From an uncultured Cohaesibacter sp. (lineage in GTDB: Bacteria > Pseudomonadota > Alphaproteobacteria > Rhizobiales > Cohaesibacteraceae): a stretch of 64,000 nucleotides of DNA. A program made the translations under genes and the position numbers. This document shows, in pieces, positions 18,700-27,269 of this stretch. The stretch covers positions 1,302,001-1,366,000 of the forward strand of contig NZ_OY782507.1 of NCBI RefSeq assembly GCF_963677725.1. The letters are read 5' to 3'. Position 1 is the first letter of the stretch. The number at the start of each line of letters is the position of its first letter. A model generated the notes under the pieces. It was not told the origin of the DNA and made no database searches. It saw only the letters and a list, made by a program, of their open reading frames with translations.

Positions 18700-19026
18700 G
18701 TGACAAATACGCCGGAACGCCGCATAGAAGATCGCCAGCGCGTCCTCAAGGGTGGCAAGGTCTTTTACAACAATTTCGCGATCAGCCTCGACTGCCTCAT
18801 TCACAATGAGAGCAGCCATGGTATGCAAATTCTGGTCGACCCGAATTGCATCTTGCCAAGTGCATTTTCCGTGCTCAATCGCAAGGATGGCACATTGGCA
18901 GACGCCAAGGTCGTCTGGAAAGATGGAGAAAGGATGGGCGTCGAATTCTGCTCCAAAATGCAGGATGTCCGCACCTTTGCCAAAGCGGATATTCGCCGGA
19001 TGTCCATCATCGCAACCCGGGGCTAA
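18700..19026 (+). CDS. PilZ-domain protein (putative c-di-GMP receptor)
   Basis: 108 residues from a GTG preceded by GAGGGA. It is essentially one PilZ domain, the c-di-GMP-binding fold: an arginine-rich N-terminal motif (PERRIEDRQRV), then the second binding motif with the (D/N)xSxxG pattern as NESSHG (about 37-42), and VVWKDGERMGVEF near the end. The first motif is a plausible RxxxR. It would read c-di-GMP levels and act through an unknown partner. Two c-di-GMP turnover proteins are encoded within 8 kb on either side. A CtrA-type box is upstream. Confidence 0.82.
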   Translation: MTNTPERRIEDRQRVLKGGKVFYNNFAISLDCLIHNESSHGMQILVDPNCILPSAFSVLNRKDGTLADAKVVWKDGERMGVEFCSKMQDVRTFAKADIRRMSIIATRG

Positions 19027-19273
19027 CCGCTCACTCGCACCGTTTGCAAGATTTTTATAGCAAGAAGTCGACCCATGTCTCCTTGTTCCCCATCTCGGAG
19101 ACGCGGTCTTATGCGGCCGCTTGCAGGGGACCTGGTTGCAAAAAGCCGGTACAGCTTGATCTCACACGACCTGACTGGTGGGACCCTAACGGGTTCCACC
19201 CTTTTCTTTTATGGGTCTTGGTGGAGCTGAAGAGGCTCGGCTTGGCATCTCCAACCGACATCCTTGACTGCCT

Positions 19274-19720
19274 TCAAGACTTCCCGGTTTTGAAAGGCGC
19301 CATGCCGCGCCGGGCCAATTCATCGGCCCGTTCGTTGCCTTCATGGCCTGCGTGTCCTTTCACCCAGTGCCAATTCACCTTGTGCCGCTTCAACGCTTCA
19401 TCCAGCGCCTGCCAAAGTTCAGCATTCTTGACCGGTTTCTTGTTGGCTGTCTTCCAGCCATTTTTCTTCCAGCCATGGATCCAGCCAGTAATGCCACCTT
19501 TGACATATTGGCTGTCGGTCCACAGATCGACCTCGCAAGAACGCTTCAAGGCATTCAGCGCTTCGATGGCCGCCTGAAGCTCCATCCTGTTGTTGGTGGT
19601 CTCCGCTTCGCCGCCGCATAATTCCTTTTCATGCTCGCCAGAGGTCAGCAAAGCACCCCAGCCGCCTGGTCCCGGATTGCCCGAACAGGCTCCGTCTGTG
19701 TAGATAGTGACTGTGCTCAT
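19274..19720 (-). CDS. rnhA: Ribonuclease HI
   Basis: 148 residues; cuts the RNA strand of RNA-DNA hybrids. The catalytic acidic residues are visible: Asp in [14 protein letters not shown] (position 9), Glu in [12 protein letters not shown] and Asp in [11 protein letters not shown], with the [16 protein letters not shown] loop near the C terminus. AAGGA lies 8 bases before the ATG. In relatives rnhA usually follows ispH-thrB; here it is 18 kb from them, and its first 17 codons plus leader are repeated twice more just upstream. Confidence 0.96.
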   Translation of the reverse strand: MSTVTIYTDGACSGNPGPGGWGALLTSGEHEKELCGGEAETTNNRMELQAAIEALNALKRSCEVDLWTDSQYVKGGITGWIHGWKKNGWKTANKKPVKNAELWQALDEALKRHKVNWHWVKGHAGHEGNERADELARRGMAPFKTGKS

Positions 19721-20062
19721 TTCGACTTCCTTACGCTATGCTCGGCGGCATCATTTTTCTGGTTGCCCGTCCTCGCGCTAAACGCGCTGCGGGCGACGCG
19801 GGCAAGGTCCCGGATTTCCCGAACAAGCTCCGTCTGTGTAGATAGTGACTGTGCTCATTTCGACTTCCTTACGCTATGCTCGGCTCTGGTTGCCCGTCCT
19901 CGCGCTAAACGCGCTGCGGGCGACGCGGGCAAGGTCCCGGATTGCCCGAACAGGCTCCGTCTGTGTAGATAGTGACTGTGCTCATTTTAATGTCCTTGGT
20001 TCACTCTTGGCGGCTTCATTTTTCTGGTTGCCCGTCCTCGCGCCAAGCGCGCTGCGGGCGAA
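19668..20062. repeat. Degenerate tandem copies of the rnhA 5' end and leader
   Basis: Three copies of the rnhA start region begin at 19668 (in the gene), 19806 and 19933 (spacing 138 and 127 bases). Each includes the ATG and 17 codons of the RNase H N terminus; copies 2 and 3 then hit a stop, leaving 26-residue ORFs at 19778-19858 and 19905-19985. Each unit is followed by CTGGTTGCCCGTCCTCGCG and a GC-rich inverted arm; a diverged third copy of that part is at about 20016-20062. Copies 1 and 2 share AAGGAAGTCGAA before the ATG; copy 3 has a different leader. An 11-base indel separates the first two units. Confidence 0.9.
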
Positions 20063-20225
20063 GAGAAGCTGGGCACCATCACTTCGATTCTGTGTTTGTT
20101 GGGACTATCTAGCCAGAGGGGGGACTGGTTTCAACCCATAGGCCTTGTGATCCTGTCATTCTGGCTGGACCTTTTCATAGTTGGCGTGTAGAGCTTCTGC
20201 CATATCCAAAGCAGGCAGGATCATC

Positions 20226-21071
20226 ATGAGCGAAATCGACAAAGAAGCCCTTGCGGACGCCTATAATCGTGGGCTTGAGCTGGAAAAGGCCGGTCACCAT
20301 GCAGAGGCCGCAGACGCCTATCGACAGGCGCTGGCCCTTGACCCCGAAGACCATGCAGGCGCATCGGTTCGACTGGCGGCGATGGGGCTGGGTCCTCAGC
20401 CGGACAAGGCCCCGGTTGCCTATGTGGCCACCTTGTTTGACCAGCACGCGGCGGCGTTTGAGAAAATCCTCGTTGATGATCTGGGCTATGCGGTGCCAAT
20501 GATGGTGCGCGAAATGATCGTGCAATATCAGCCCGAGCGGCGCTTTGCCCGGATGCTTGATCTGGGCTGCGGCACCGGACTGACCGGCATCTCCATGGCT
20601 GAAAAGGTCGATGAGATGATCGGCGTCGACATTTCCACCGGCATGCTGGACGAAGCTTATGACAAGGAGGTCTATGCCGATCTCTATGCAGGGGACGTGG
20701 TCGAGTTTCTGCGCGATATTGAAGATGACGGCACTGGAGAGGAAGGCGGCTGGGATCTGATCGTCTCAACCGACGTTTTGCCCTATCTGGGGGATCTGGA
20801 TGAGAAATTCTTCCATGTGGGTCGCTGTCTTGATGCCAAAGGCCTGTTTGCCTTCTCGTCAGAAACCTTGCCGGAAGAAGAGTTTGAAGGTGCCTCCTAC
20901 AAGGTGGGTAGGCTACAGCGCTTTGCCCATTCGGAGGCTTATGTGCGGACTTTGCTCGATGCCAATGGCATGGATGTGAAGCATTTTCAGATGATCATTG
21001 TCCGCACCGATGAGGGCAAGCCGATCTATGGCCATCTGGTGCTGGCAGAAAAACGCCCGGATGCGGTCTGA
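20226..21071 (+). CDS. SAM-dependent methyltransferase with N-terminal TPR-like repeat
   Basis: 281 residues from the ATG at 20226 (GCAGGAT upstream). Residues about 5-55 form a TPR-like helical pair (AYNRGLELEKAGHHAEAADAYRQALALDPED). The class I methyltransferase domain follows: MLDLGCGTGLTG is the SAM-binding motif I and GVDISTGMLDEA motif II. A linker YVATLFDQHAAAFEKIL is typical of a rhizobial family of TPR-methyltransferases. The substrate is unknown. It is convergent with ada, 27 bases apart. Confidence 0.88.
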   Translation: MSEIDKEALADAYNRGLELEKAGHHAEAADAYRQALALDPEDHAGASVRLAAMGLGPQPDKAPVAYVATLFDQHAAAFEKILVDDLGYAVPMMVREMIVQYQPERRFARMLDLGCGTGLTGISMAEKVDEMIGVDISTGMLDEAYDKEVYADLYAGDVVEFLRDIEDDGTGEEGGWDLIVSTDVLPYLGDLDEKFFHVGRCLDAKGLFAFSSETLPEEEFEGASYKVGRLQRFAHSEAYVRTLLDANGMDVKHFQMIIVRTDEGKPIYGHLVLAEKRPDAV

Positions 21072-21098
21072 CATTTTGATGATGCCTTTCCGGGCTGA

Positions 21099-22154
21099 TC
21101 AAACCTGTCGGTAGCTCTGCTCCAGCTCGATCAGCTTCTGCTTGCGCCACAGACCGCCACCATAGCCGGTCAAGCTGCCATCGGCGCCTAGGATTCGGTG
21201 ACAGGGCACCACGACGGCAATCTGGTTGGCGCCGTTGGCGCGGGCAACCGCCCGCACGGCCTCCGGTTTGCCTAAAGACGCGGCCAAGGCCCCATAGGTG
21301 CAGGTATCGCCTGCGGGGATTTTTCTCAACGCGTCCCAGACCGAGCGGGTGAACGGCGTTCCGTGATAGGCAAGCGGGGTTGAGAAATGAGCATCCTTGC
21401 CGCTGAAATAAGCCTCGAGCTCCCGCTCGATGCTGTCGGTGGGAGCGGTGCGGCCAAAGCCGAGACTTCCCTTCGTGGCCTTGAACAGAGCCTTTAGCTC
21501 GGTTGGCAGGGCCTTGCGGCCGACAAATTCCAGCAAATGCAAATGGGAGGCATCACTGACGGCGATCATTGCGCCCAGCGGTGTATCGATCCAGTCGGCT
21601 TTTACCATGGCATTGGTTGTGAAATCGGACGGCTTTAGCCCCAGCAGCCGGGCAAAGGCCTGTCGGAAGGCGGAAGGAGAGTCGAACCCAGCGGCCTGTT
21701 GCGCGTCAATCACCCGATCCCCTTCGCTTAAGGCCTGAAAGCTGTCGCGCAGGCGAGAGATCCGGGCCATTTCCAGAAAGGTCATGCCAAAGCGCCGCTT
21801 GAAGCTGCGGCGGACACTGGAAGGATCAAGCCCCATGCGGACAATATCGCCTTCGCGCCAAAGCCGGGATGTGTCTGCTTGCAGGGCGTTGACCAGTTGG
21901 TCAATGACCGGGTCCGGTTCCCCGCCGGCAGAAAGCGGGTGGCAGCGTTTGCAAGGCCGGAAGCCTTCCTGCAAGCACGTCGAAACGCTCTCATGGAAAC
22001 TGCAATTTTCCCGTTTGGGCTTGCGCGCTGGGCATGTGAGGCGACAGAAGATGCCGGTTGAGCGGACTGCAACGAAGATGCGCCCGTCCAAGGCCGGGTC
22101 ACGGTCTAGCAAAGCCTGATAGAGGCTGTCATCACTGGGGCGATCATACAACAT
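21099..22154 (-). CDS. ada: Ada: O6-alkylguanine-DNA alkyltransferase and adaptive-response regulator
   Basis: 351 residues from the ATG at 22154. Three parts: the N-terminal Ada zinc domain with four cysteines (FCRLTCPARKP ... EGFRPCKRCHPL), which takes methyl groups from DNA phosphotriesters; an AraC-type helix-turn-helix (about 85-170, ending AFRQAFARLLGLKPSDF); and the C-terminal methyltransferase with the acceptor site VVPCHRILGADGSLTGYGGG. It repairs alkylated DNA and, once methylated, activates its regulon. The reading frame stays open to 22508, but that stretch is antisense to the glycine riboswitch and is not coding. Confidence 0.94.
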   Translation of the reverse strand: MLYDRPSDDSLYQALLDRDPALDGRIFVAVRSTGIFCRLTCPARKPKRENCSFHESVSTCLQEGFRPCKRCHPLSAGGEPDPVIDQLVNALQADTSRLWREGDIVRMGLDPSSVRRSFKRRFGMTFLEMARISRLRDSFQALSEGDRVIDAQQAAGFDSPSAFRQAFARLLGLKPSDFTTNAMVKADWIDTPLGAMIAVSDASHLHLLEFVGRKALPTELKALFKATKGSLGFGRTAPTDSIERELEAYFSGKDAHFSTPLAYHGTPFTRSVWDALRKIPAGDTCTYGALAASLGKPEAVRAVARANGANQIAVVVPCHRILGADGSLTGYGGGLWRKQKLIELEQSYRQV

Positions 22155-22395
22155 GGAGTCTCTATAGCCGGAATCGCCCGCGACAGTCGTCGAAAAACGG
22201 GCAGCTATTGAGGAAATGTCTGTTTGTCCCTCTGGCGCGGGCTGCGCGAGCCTTCGCAATACCCCCAAGAAGCACGGCTTTATCGCCTTTTGCTGCTTGA
22301 CTTTATTCTCCTTGCCACGCACCTTGTCGGGACAGGATTGTTGTCGCAATTCTGGTTCCGTCTGTGGCTCTTGTCGAGCGAAGGGCGGGATATAA

Positions 22396-22619
22396 AGGTC
22401 AGCGGGAGAGCGCTGCTGGAGGCGGACAATCGTCCGATGCCAGACGCCGCCGAAGGAGCAACCGCCTCGGAAACTCTCAGGCACAAGGGACCGCCCGACC
22501 GGCGACACTCTGGAAAGCAGTCATGAGCTCTGTTCGAGTTCTGGGCTCACCGAAGGAAGCAACCATGCCTCCCGCTTGCGGGGCCCCATGGGAAATCTCT
22601 CAGGTTCTGGGACAGAGGA
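22396..22619 (+). promoter_or_regulatory. Tandem glycine riboswitch
   Basis: Two glycine aptamers in series ahead of gcvT. Aptamer 1 (about 22398-22500): GCGGGAGAG, then GCCGCCGAAGGAGCAA, then GAAACTCTCAGGCACAAGG. Aptamer 2 (about 22507-22619): CTCTGGAAAG, then CTCACCGAAGGAAGCAACC, then AAATCTCTCAGG and the closing GGGACAGAGG. About 100 bases separate it from gcvT, with no obvious T-run terminator, so control is probably at translation or through Rho. Glycine binding would raise expression of the cleavage-system genes. Confidence 0.93.
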
Positions 22620-22721
22620 GGCACCGATGCAGATGGTCTGTTCGCCATGACGCGAAAGGCTGACGCACCCGTGCAACCCCCGAGCGCTGCCAAAAGTGCG
22701 CGCCAGACTATGAGGTGAGAG

Positions 22722-23858
22722 ATGGCAGACCTGTCCGCCGCCAAAAAGACACCCCTGTATGATTTGCATGTCGAACTTGGCGGAACGCTTGTCGATTTTG
22801 CTGGTTATGCCCTGCCCGTTCGTTATCCGGCAGGAATCATGGCCGAACACCTGCATTGCCGTGAACAAGCATCCCTGTTCGATGTCTCCCATATGGGGCA
22901 GGCCTTGCTGGAAGGCCCGGATCACGAGACCACCGCACGCGCTTTGGAAGCCCTGACGCCGTCTGCTTTTACAAAGCTTGGGCTTGGGCGGATGCGCTAT
23001 AGTGTGCTGCTGAATGATGAAGGTGGCATCATTGACGATTTCATTGTGACGCGCCCTGAAGATCCTGCGCTTGATGGCACTCTGATGCTGGTCGTCAATG
23101 GCGCTTGCAAAGACGGCGACTATGCCCATCTGGAAGCCAAGTTGCCCGAAGGCGTGACGCTGAAGCCATTGCCGGACAAGGCCTTGATTGCCATTCAGGG
23201 GCCAAAGGCCGTTGATGCGCTGGCCCGTCATTCGGCCAAGGCCGATGCGCTGACCTTCATGTCCCATACAACCGATGTGATTGATGGCATCGAGGTGGTG
23301 ATTTCACGCTGCGGCTATACTGGTGAGGACGGGTTTGAGCTTTCCTGTGACGCGGCAGATGCGGAGCGTCTGGCCCGTCTGTTGCTCAAAGAACCAGAGG
23401 TGGAAGCGGCTGGGCTCGGTGCCCGCGACAGCCTGCGTCTTGAAAGCGGCCTTTGCCTTTATGGTCATGACCTTGACACCAACACCGATCCAGCTGAAGC
23501 CGACCTTGGCTGGGCGATCCAGAAACGCCGCCGCGAGGAAGGTGGCTTTCCCGGTTCAGAGCGCATTCTCAAAGGCCTTTCTGAGGGCCCTTCGCGCATC
23601 CGTGTCGGCCTGTCGATCCTTGGCAAGGCCCCTGCCCGCGAAGGCGCGGACATTCTCGATATGGATGGCAACCAGATCGGCGTAGTGACGTCCGGAGGCT
23701 TTGCGCCATCCCTGCAAAAGCCGATTGCGATGGGCTATGTCGCACCGGATTTCGCCGCAGTTGGCAGCAAGGTTCAATTGCAGGTACGCAAGCGCTTGCT
23801 GGAGGCAGAAGTGACCGCCCTGCCGTTTGTACCACAGCGGTATGTCCGCAAACCATAA
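22722..23858 (+). CDS. gcvT: Glycine cleavage system T protein (aminomethyltransferase)
   Basis: 378 residues. Transfers the methylene group from the aminomethylated lipoyl arm of GcvH to tetrahydrofolate, releasing ammonia. Typical segments: TPLYDLHVELGGTLVDFAGY at the N terminus, FDVSHMGQ, GGIIDDFIV, SRCGYTGEDGFELS and ARDSLRLESGLCLYG. The start is fixed by GAGGTGAGAG directly before the ATG. It is preceded by the tandem glycine riboswitch and followed 78 bases later by gcvH. Confidence 0.97.
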   Translation: MADLSAAKKTPLYDLHVELGGTLVDFAGYALPVRYPAGIMAEHLHCREQASLFDVSHMGQALLEGPDHETTARALEALTPSAFTKLGLGRMRYSVLLNDEGGIIDDFIVTRPEDPALDGTLMLVVNGACKDGDYAHLEAKLPEGVTLKPLPDKALIAIQGPKAVDALARHSAKADALTFMSHTTDVIDGIEVVISRCGYTGEDGFELSCDAADAERLARLLLKEPEVEAAGLGARDSLRLESGLCLYGHDLDTNTDPAEADLGWAIQKRRREEGGFPGSERILKGLSEGPSRIRVGLSILGKAPAREGADILDMDGNQIGVVTSGGFAPSLQKPIAMGYVAPDFAAVGSKVQLQVRKRLLEAEVTALPFVPQRYVRKP

Positions 23859-23936
23859 TCACCCAATCCATCATCCTTTATCGGGGCAAGAGGCATCCAC
23901 CCCGAGACAGTTATAGCTCCAAGAGGGACCTGACCA

Positions 23937-24311
23937 ATGAGCACCTATTATTCCGAAGATCATGAATGGATCACCGTGGAAGGCGACATTGCCACCATCG
24001 GGATCACCGATTATGCCCAGAGCCAACTTGGCGATGTGGTGTTTGTTGAGCTGCCAGAGGTTGGCGCCAGCATGAGCCAGGGCGATGAAGCCGCTGTTGT
24101 CGAAAGCGTCAAGGCAGCCTCAGAAGTCTATGCCCCGATCGACGGTGAGGTCACCGAAGTCAATGAAGGGCTGGAAGCAGACCCATCCAAGGTCAATAGC
24201 GACGCTGAAGGCGATGCATGGTTCATCAAGATGAAAGTCGGCGATGCCGGTCAGCTCGATGGCTTGATGGATGCTGATGCCTACAAGGCTTTCGTGGCCG
24301 AGCAGGAATAA
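23937..24311 (+). CDS. gcvH: Glycine cleavage system H protein
   Basis: 124 residues; lipoyl-carrying shuttle protein of the glycine cleavage complex. The lipoylated residue is Lys59 in [27 protein letters not shown] lies just upstream of the ATG. It would share the transcript with gcvT. A strong terminator follows at once, so gcvP, the decarboxylase that normally completes the operon, must be encoded elsewhere. Confidence 0.97.
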   Translation: MSTYYSEDHEWITVEGDIATIGITDYAQSQLGDVVFVELPEVGASMSQGDEAAVVESVKAASEVYAPIDGEVTEVNEGLEADPSKVNSDAEGDAWFIKMKVGDAGQLDGLMDADAYKAFVAEQE

Positions 24312-24332
24312 GCTATCTGATAAGATACAATG

Positions 24333-24370
24333 GAAAAAGGCTTTCCCGTTTCATCGAGAAAGCCTTTTTC
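24333..24370. terminator. Intrinsic terminator after gcvH
   Basis: A perfect 13-bp stem (GAAAAAGGCTTTC / GAAAGCCTTTTTC) with a 12-base loop. A and T runs flank it on both sides, so it probably serves gcvH and the convergent GGDEF-EAL gene. Confidence 0.9.
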
Positions 24371-24394
24371 TTTGTCTTGATTGCTATTTGCCGC

Positions 24395-26434
24395 TCAGGC
24401 AATGCGACGAATGTGAGCGACAGGATCACTTTTGCGCTGGTGCCTCAGCCGGGCGGTCATTTTGAGATTGTTGACCGGGCGGCCGAACAGATAGCCCTGA
24501 CCGATGGCGCAATTCTGGTCACGCAGGAAAGCAAGCTGCTCCTCGGTCTCGATGCCTTCGGCTACCACTTTCAAGCCCATGCCGTGGGCGAGATTGATGA
24601 CACCCAACACCAGTTTGCAATTTTCTCCACCCTGCTCGATGCCGGAAATGAAACTTCTGTCGATCTTGAGGATGTTGAGCGGCAGACTGTTCAGATAGCC
24701 CAGATTCGAATAGCCCGTGCCGAAATCATCCATTGCCAGCGAAATGCCCCGATCAGCCAGTATCGAGAGCATGCTGGCTGCCGCCTTGGTGTCCTGCACA
24801 TCAGCACTTTCGGTGATTTCCAGCGTCAGATGGTTGGGGTCAAAGCCGCACTGATCCAGATGGCTCAATATTTCGTTTGGCAGATTGGGATTATTGAGCT
24901 GTAGAGGGGAGAGATTGACCGAGAGATTGATTTTGTGCCCAGCCCGGTGCCATTGGACGGCATCGGCACAGGCTTGCCGAATGATCCAGTCGGACAGATC
25001 ATCAATGATTCCCGCATCCTCGGCGATTTCAATGAATTCCATCGGCGGAATATGGCCTCGTTCAGGATGGAACCAGCGAACCAAAGCCTCCGCCCCGGTG
25101 ATCCGCCAGTCGTTATGCTCGATCGCGTGGCTCGTTTGCTCGGCCAGATTGACCTGCGGCTGGTAAAAGACTTCAAGACCGCCATCATCATGCAGCATGG
25201 CCCGACGCAAGTCTGCTTCCAGTTGCATGCGGTGTTGAATGACAATGCCCATTTCCCGCTCGTAAAAGCGGTGGGTCGCCCGGCCATTATTCTTGGCCGC
25301 ATAAAGGGCCAGATCAGCATCACGCATCAGATCGTCTGCGGACCCGGACAAGCTTGGAAAGCTCGAAATGCCGACAGAGGTGGAAATGCGCACTTCCAAA
25401 TCACCAAAGGTGAAGACTGATGAGAGAGTTTCGATGATCTTGCGCGACATGGCCGCGGCCTGCGCGGTGTTTGCCTTGGTCAGGATGGCAAATTCATCGC
25501 CCCCAAGACGGGCCACGATATCGTCAGTGGAAGAGAAGATCCGCAGCAAGCGGCCTGCTGCTTTTTTCAACAAACGGTCACCCATTGGGTGGCCATAGGT
25601 GTCGTTGACATTCTTGAACTTGTCGAGATCGAGCAGCAGCAAATGGAAGCCATGCCCGTCCTCATCGGTATCGCGCATATATTGGCACATTTTCTGATTG
25701 AGAAAGGCCCGATTGGCCAGACCAGTCAACGGATCATGCTCAGCAAGAAAGCGCACCCGCGCTTCCCTTGCCCGCGTCTTACGCTCTTCACGTCGCGCGC
25801 GATAGGCTTCCGCCCCCAACAGAGACAGAAGCAACCCTGCCCCGAGCGCCGAAGTGGCCAGCAAATTGTCCATCGAGACAAGCACGGTTTCCAGACGCGT
25901 CTGCAATTCGGCAGCCCGCACTCTCTTGATGTGACTGATCTTGGAGGCCGCGTTGGTGATGATTTCACCATAGGGATCCAGTCTTTTGCGGATTTCCATC
26001 AGGGTATCATTGTCACCAACATGCACCTCTTGCACCATGGGTTCGATTTGCCGCAAGGTGCGCTTCAATCCAACGAGAATTGGCTGCAATGTCTGCAATT
26101 GCTCGCCTTCCAGGCCAACCGATTCCGAATTCATCTGAAAGACACGGCTCCAGAAAACGTCGAATGCCACCTGCAATTCTTCGCGACTGGCCGCTTCTGA
26201 CCCATAGGTTGGATCGAGTTTTGTCTTCTGTACATAGGAATTCAAACGATCTGCGAACCGGCGAAAATCAAGTTCGAGACGAACACCTTCGTCTTGACCG
26301 GAGATCAATCGATGACTTTCTCCGATCTCGGATCGCAAATTGTCGACCTTGTTGAATTGTGAAAATTCAAGCGCCAACAGAATGACGACAGAGAACATAT
26401 AGACAAAGGCTAGAAGTTTGAGATGTGTCTTCAT
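24395..26434 (-). CDS. Membrane GGDEF-EAL protein (c-di-GMP synthesis/breakdown)
   Basis: 679 residues. Two membrane helices (about 5-23 and 190-208) flank a periplasmic helical sensor region. A GGDEF domain follows with an intact GGDEF at 311-315 (VARLGGDEFAIL), then an EAL domain with an intact EAL at 449-451 (TGAEALVRWF) and MDDFGTGYSNLGYL. Both activities are therefore possible. Its ATG overlaps the stop of the upstream SUOX-like gene by four bases (ATGA), so the two are translationally coupled and likely functionally linked; the small periplasmic protein may be a ligand-binding partner. Confidence 0.92.
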   Translation of the reverse strand: MKTHLKLLAFVYMFSVVILLALEFSQFNKVDNLRSEIGESHRLISGQDEGVRLELDFRRFADRLNSYVQKTKLDPTYGSEAASREELQVAFDVFWSRVFQMNSESVGLEGEQLQTLQPILVGLKRTLRQIEPMVQEVHVGDNDTLMEIRKRLDPYGEIITNAASKISHIKRVRAAELQTRLETVLVSMDNLLATSALGAGLLLSLLGAEAYRARREERKTRAREARVRFLAEHDPLTGLANRAFLNQKMCQYMRDTDEDGHGFHLLLLDLDKFKNVNDTYGHPMGDRLLKKAAGRLLRIFSSTDDIVARLGGDEFAILTKANTAQAAAMSRKIIETLSSVFTFGDLEVRISTSVGISSFPSLSGSADDLMRDADLALYAAKNNGRATHRFYEREMGIVIQHRMQLEADLRRAMLHDDGGLEVFYQPQVNLAEQTSHAIEHNDWRITGAEALVRWFHPERGHIPPMEFIEIAEDAGIIDDLSDWIIRQACADAVQWHRAGHKINLSVNLSPLQLNNPNLPNEILSHLDQCGFDPNHLTLEITESADVQDTKAAASMLSILADRGISLAMDDFGTGYSNLGYLNSLPLNILKIDRSFISGIEQGGENCKLVLGVINLAHGMGLKVVAEGIETEEQLAFLRDQNCAIGQGYLFGRPVNNLKMTARLRHQRKSDPVAHIRRIA

Positions 26435-26976
26435 TTGACCATCAATCTTTTAAGCTGCCAAACCAACCGCATACCATGATCATGGTTGCGCAGTTCCTTG
26501 TGCTGGTCGTAGGGATAGATAATGCGTGTTGGCCCACGGGTGCGAATTGACAAGTATTTGCCATTGCGTTTCAGCGCCACGATCACATCATAGGTATCAA
26601 AGTCAGACCGGGGGATGGTCATGCGATAATTGTCTAGCGCAATGACGTCTACTTGCTTTCCCTTGGCACCGACATAGGCAAGCAGATCCCGCATCAGGAC
26701 ACCACGCCATTTTGCACGTTTGGAAGTTGAAAAACTTCGGGTTTCCAATTCGTGCATGCCGAGTTTCTCGAGCATCTCTCTGTCAAAGCGCATTTCGCCG
26801 TGGCCATTGTGATGGGCGAGCTTGCCGGAAATGGTCAGAATAACCTTGCCAGTTGGTTCTGGCATCATTCGAGCCAAGGCTCTGCCGGGGACCGTCACGA
26901 TCACCAAAGCTGTCATCAACAACAAGAAAGAAAGAAACGCTCCAACTCTAGAATGGCATACCCTTCTTGTGATCAT
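26431..26976 (-). CDS. Secreted SUOX/molybdopterin-fold-like small protein
   Basis: About 181 residues from the ATG at 26976 (GGGGAAG upstream; 26979 is also possible). A signal peptide (about 1-36, ending GRALA) is followed by a domain resembling the oxidoreductase molybdopterin-binding (SUOX) fold in short form: GVLMRDLLAYVG, then IALDNYRMTIPRSDFDTYDVIVA and IYPYDQHKELRNHDHGMRLVWQLKRL. The molybdenum-ligand cysteine of real sulfite oxidases is not seen, so it is probably a binding protein, not an enzyme. It is coupled to the GGDEF-EAL gene downstream. Confidence 0.75.
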   Translation of the reverse strand: MITRRVCHSRVGAFLSFLLLMTALVIVTVPGRALARMMPEPTGKVILTISGKLAHHNGHGEMRFDREMLEKLGMHELETRSFSTSKRAKWRGVLMRDLLAYVGAKGKQVDVIALDNYRMTIPRSDFDTYDVIVALKRNGKYLSIRTRGPTRIIYPYDQHKELRNHDHGMRLVWQLKRLMVK

Positions 26977-27179
26977 CATCACTTCCCCACAACATTCGGC
27001 TGCCCCCCTGGCAACTCTAAGATGACGGGACCACAACTTGCATTCACAAAAGGTAAAATTTGTAACGTTGAGGCTATTATCGTTGGAAACAAAGGTGGAT
27101 TTGGTTCTTTATGGTTAGAGAAGACTTACCCCAGAGGGTTCTGGCGGGAGATGGATTGACAAATTTGACAATAAACGAA

Positions 27180-27220
27180 AAACGGCCTCTGCCAGATCGA
27201 AAATCAGGGAGAGGCCGTTT
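27180..27220 (-). terminator. Hairpin terminator after the HAD gene
   Basis: An 11-bp perfect inverted repeat (AAACGGCCTCT / AGAGGCCGTTT) with a 19-base loop; on the minus strand it is followed by a T-rich stretch. It ends the HAD-hydrolase transcript. Confidence 0.75.
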
Positions 27221-27269
27221 CTGAAATTGATAGAGTTCAAGCGCCATTGGCGCTTTGAGATACCGTTTC

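Noticed and set aside
19668..20062. CRISPR array from the regularly spaced repeats
   Set aside because: The repeats are long, contain rnhA coding sequence and have no variable spacers; they are tandem duplications.
22155..22508. N-terminal extension of ada by 118 codons
   Set aside because: It is antisense to the tandem glycine riboswitch, shows no protein family, and Ada homologues begin at the ATG at 22154.
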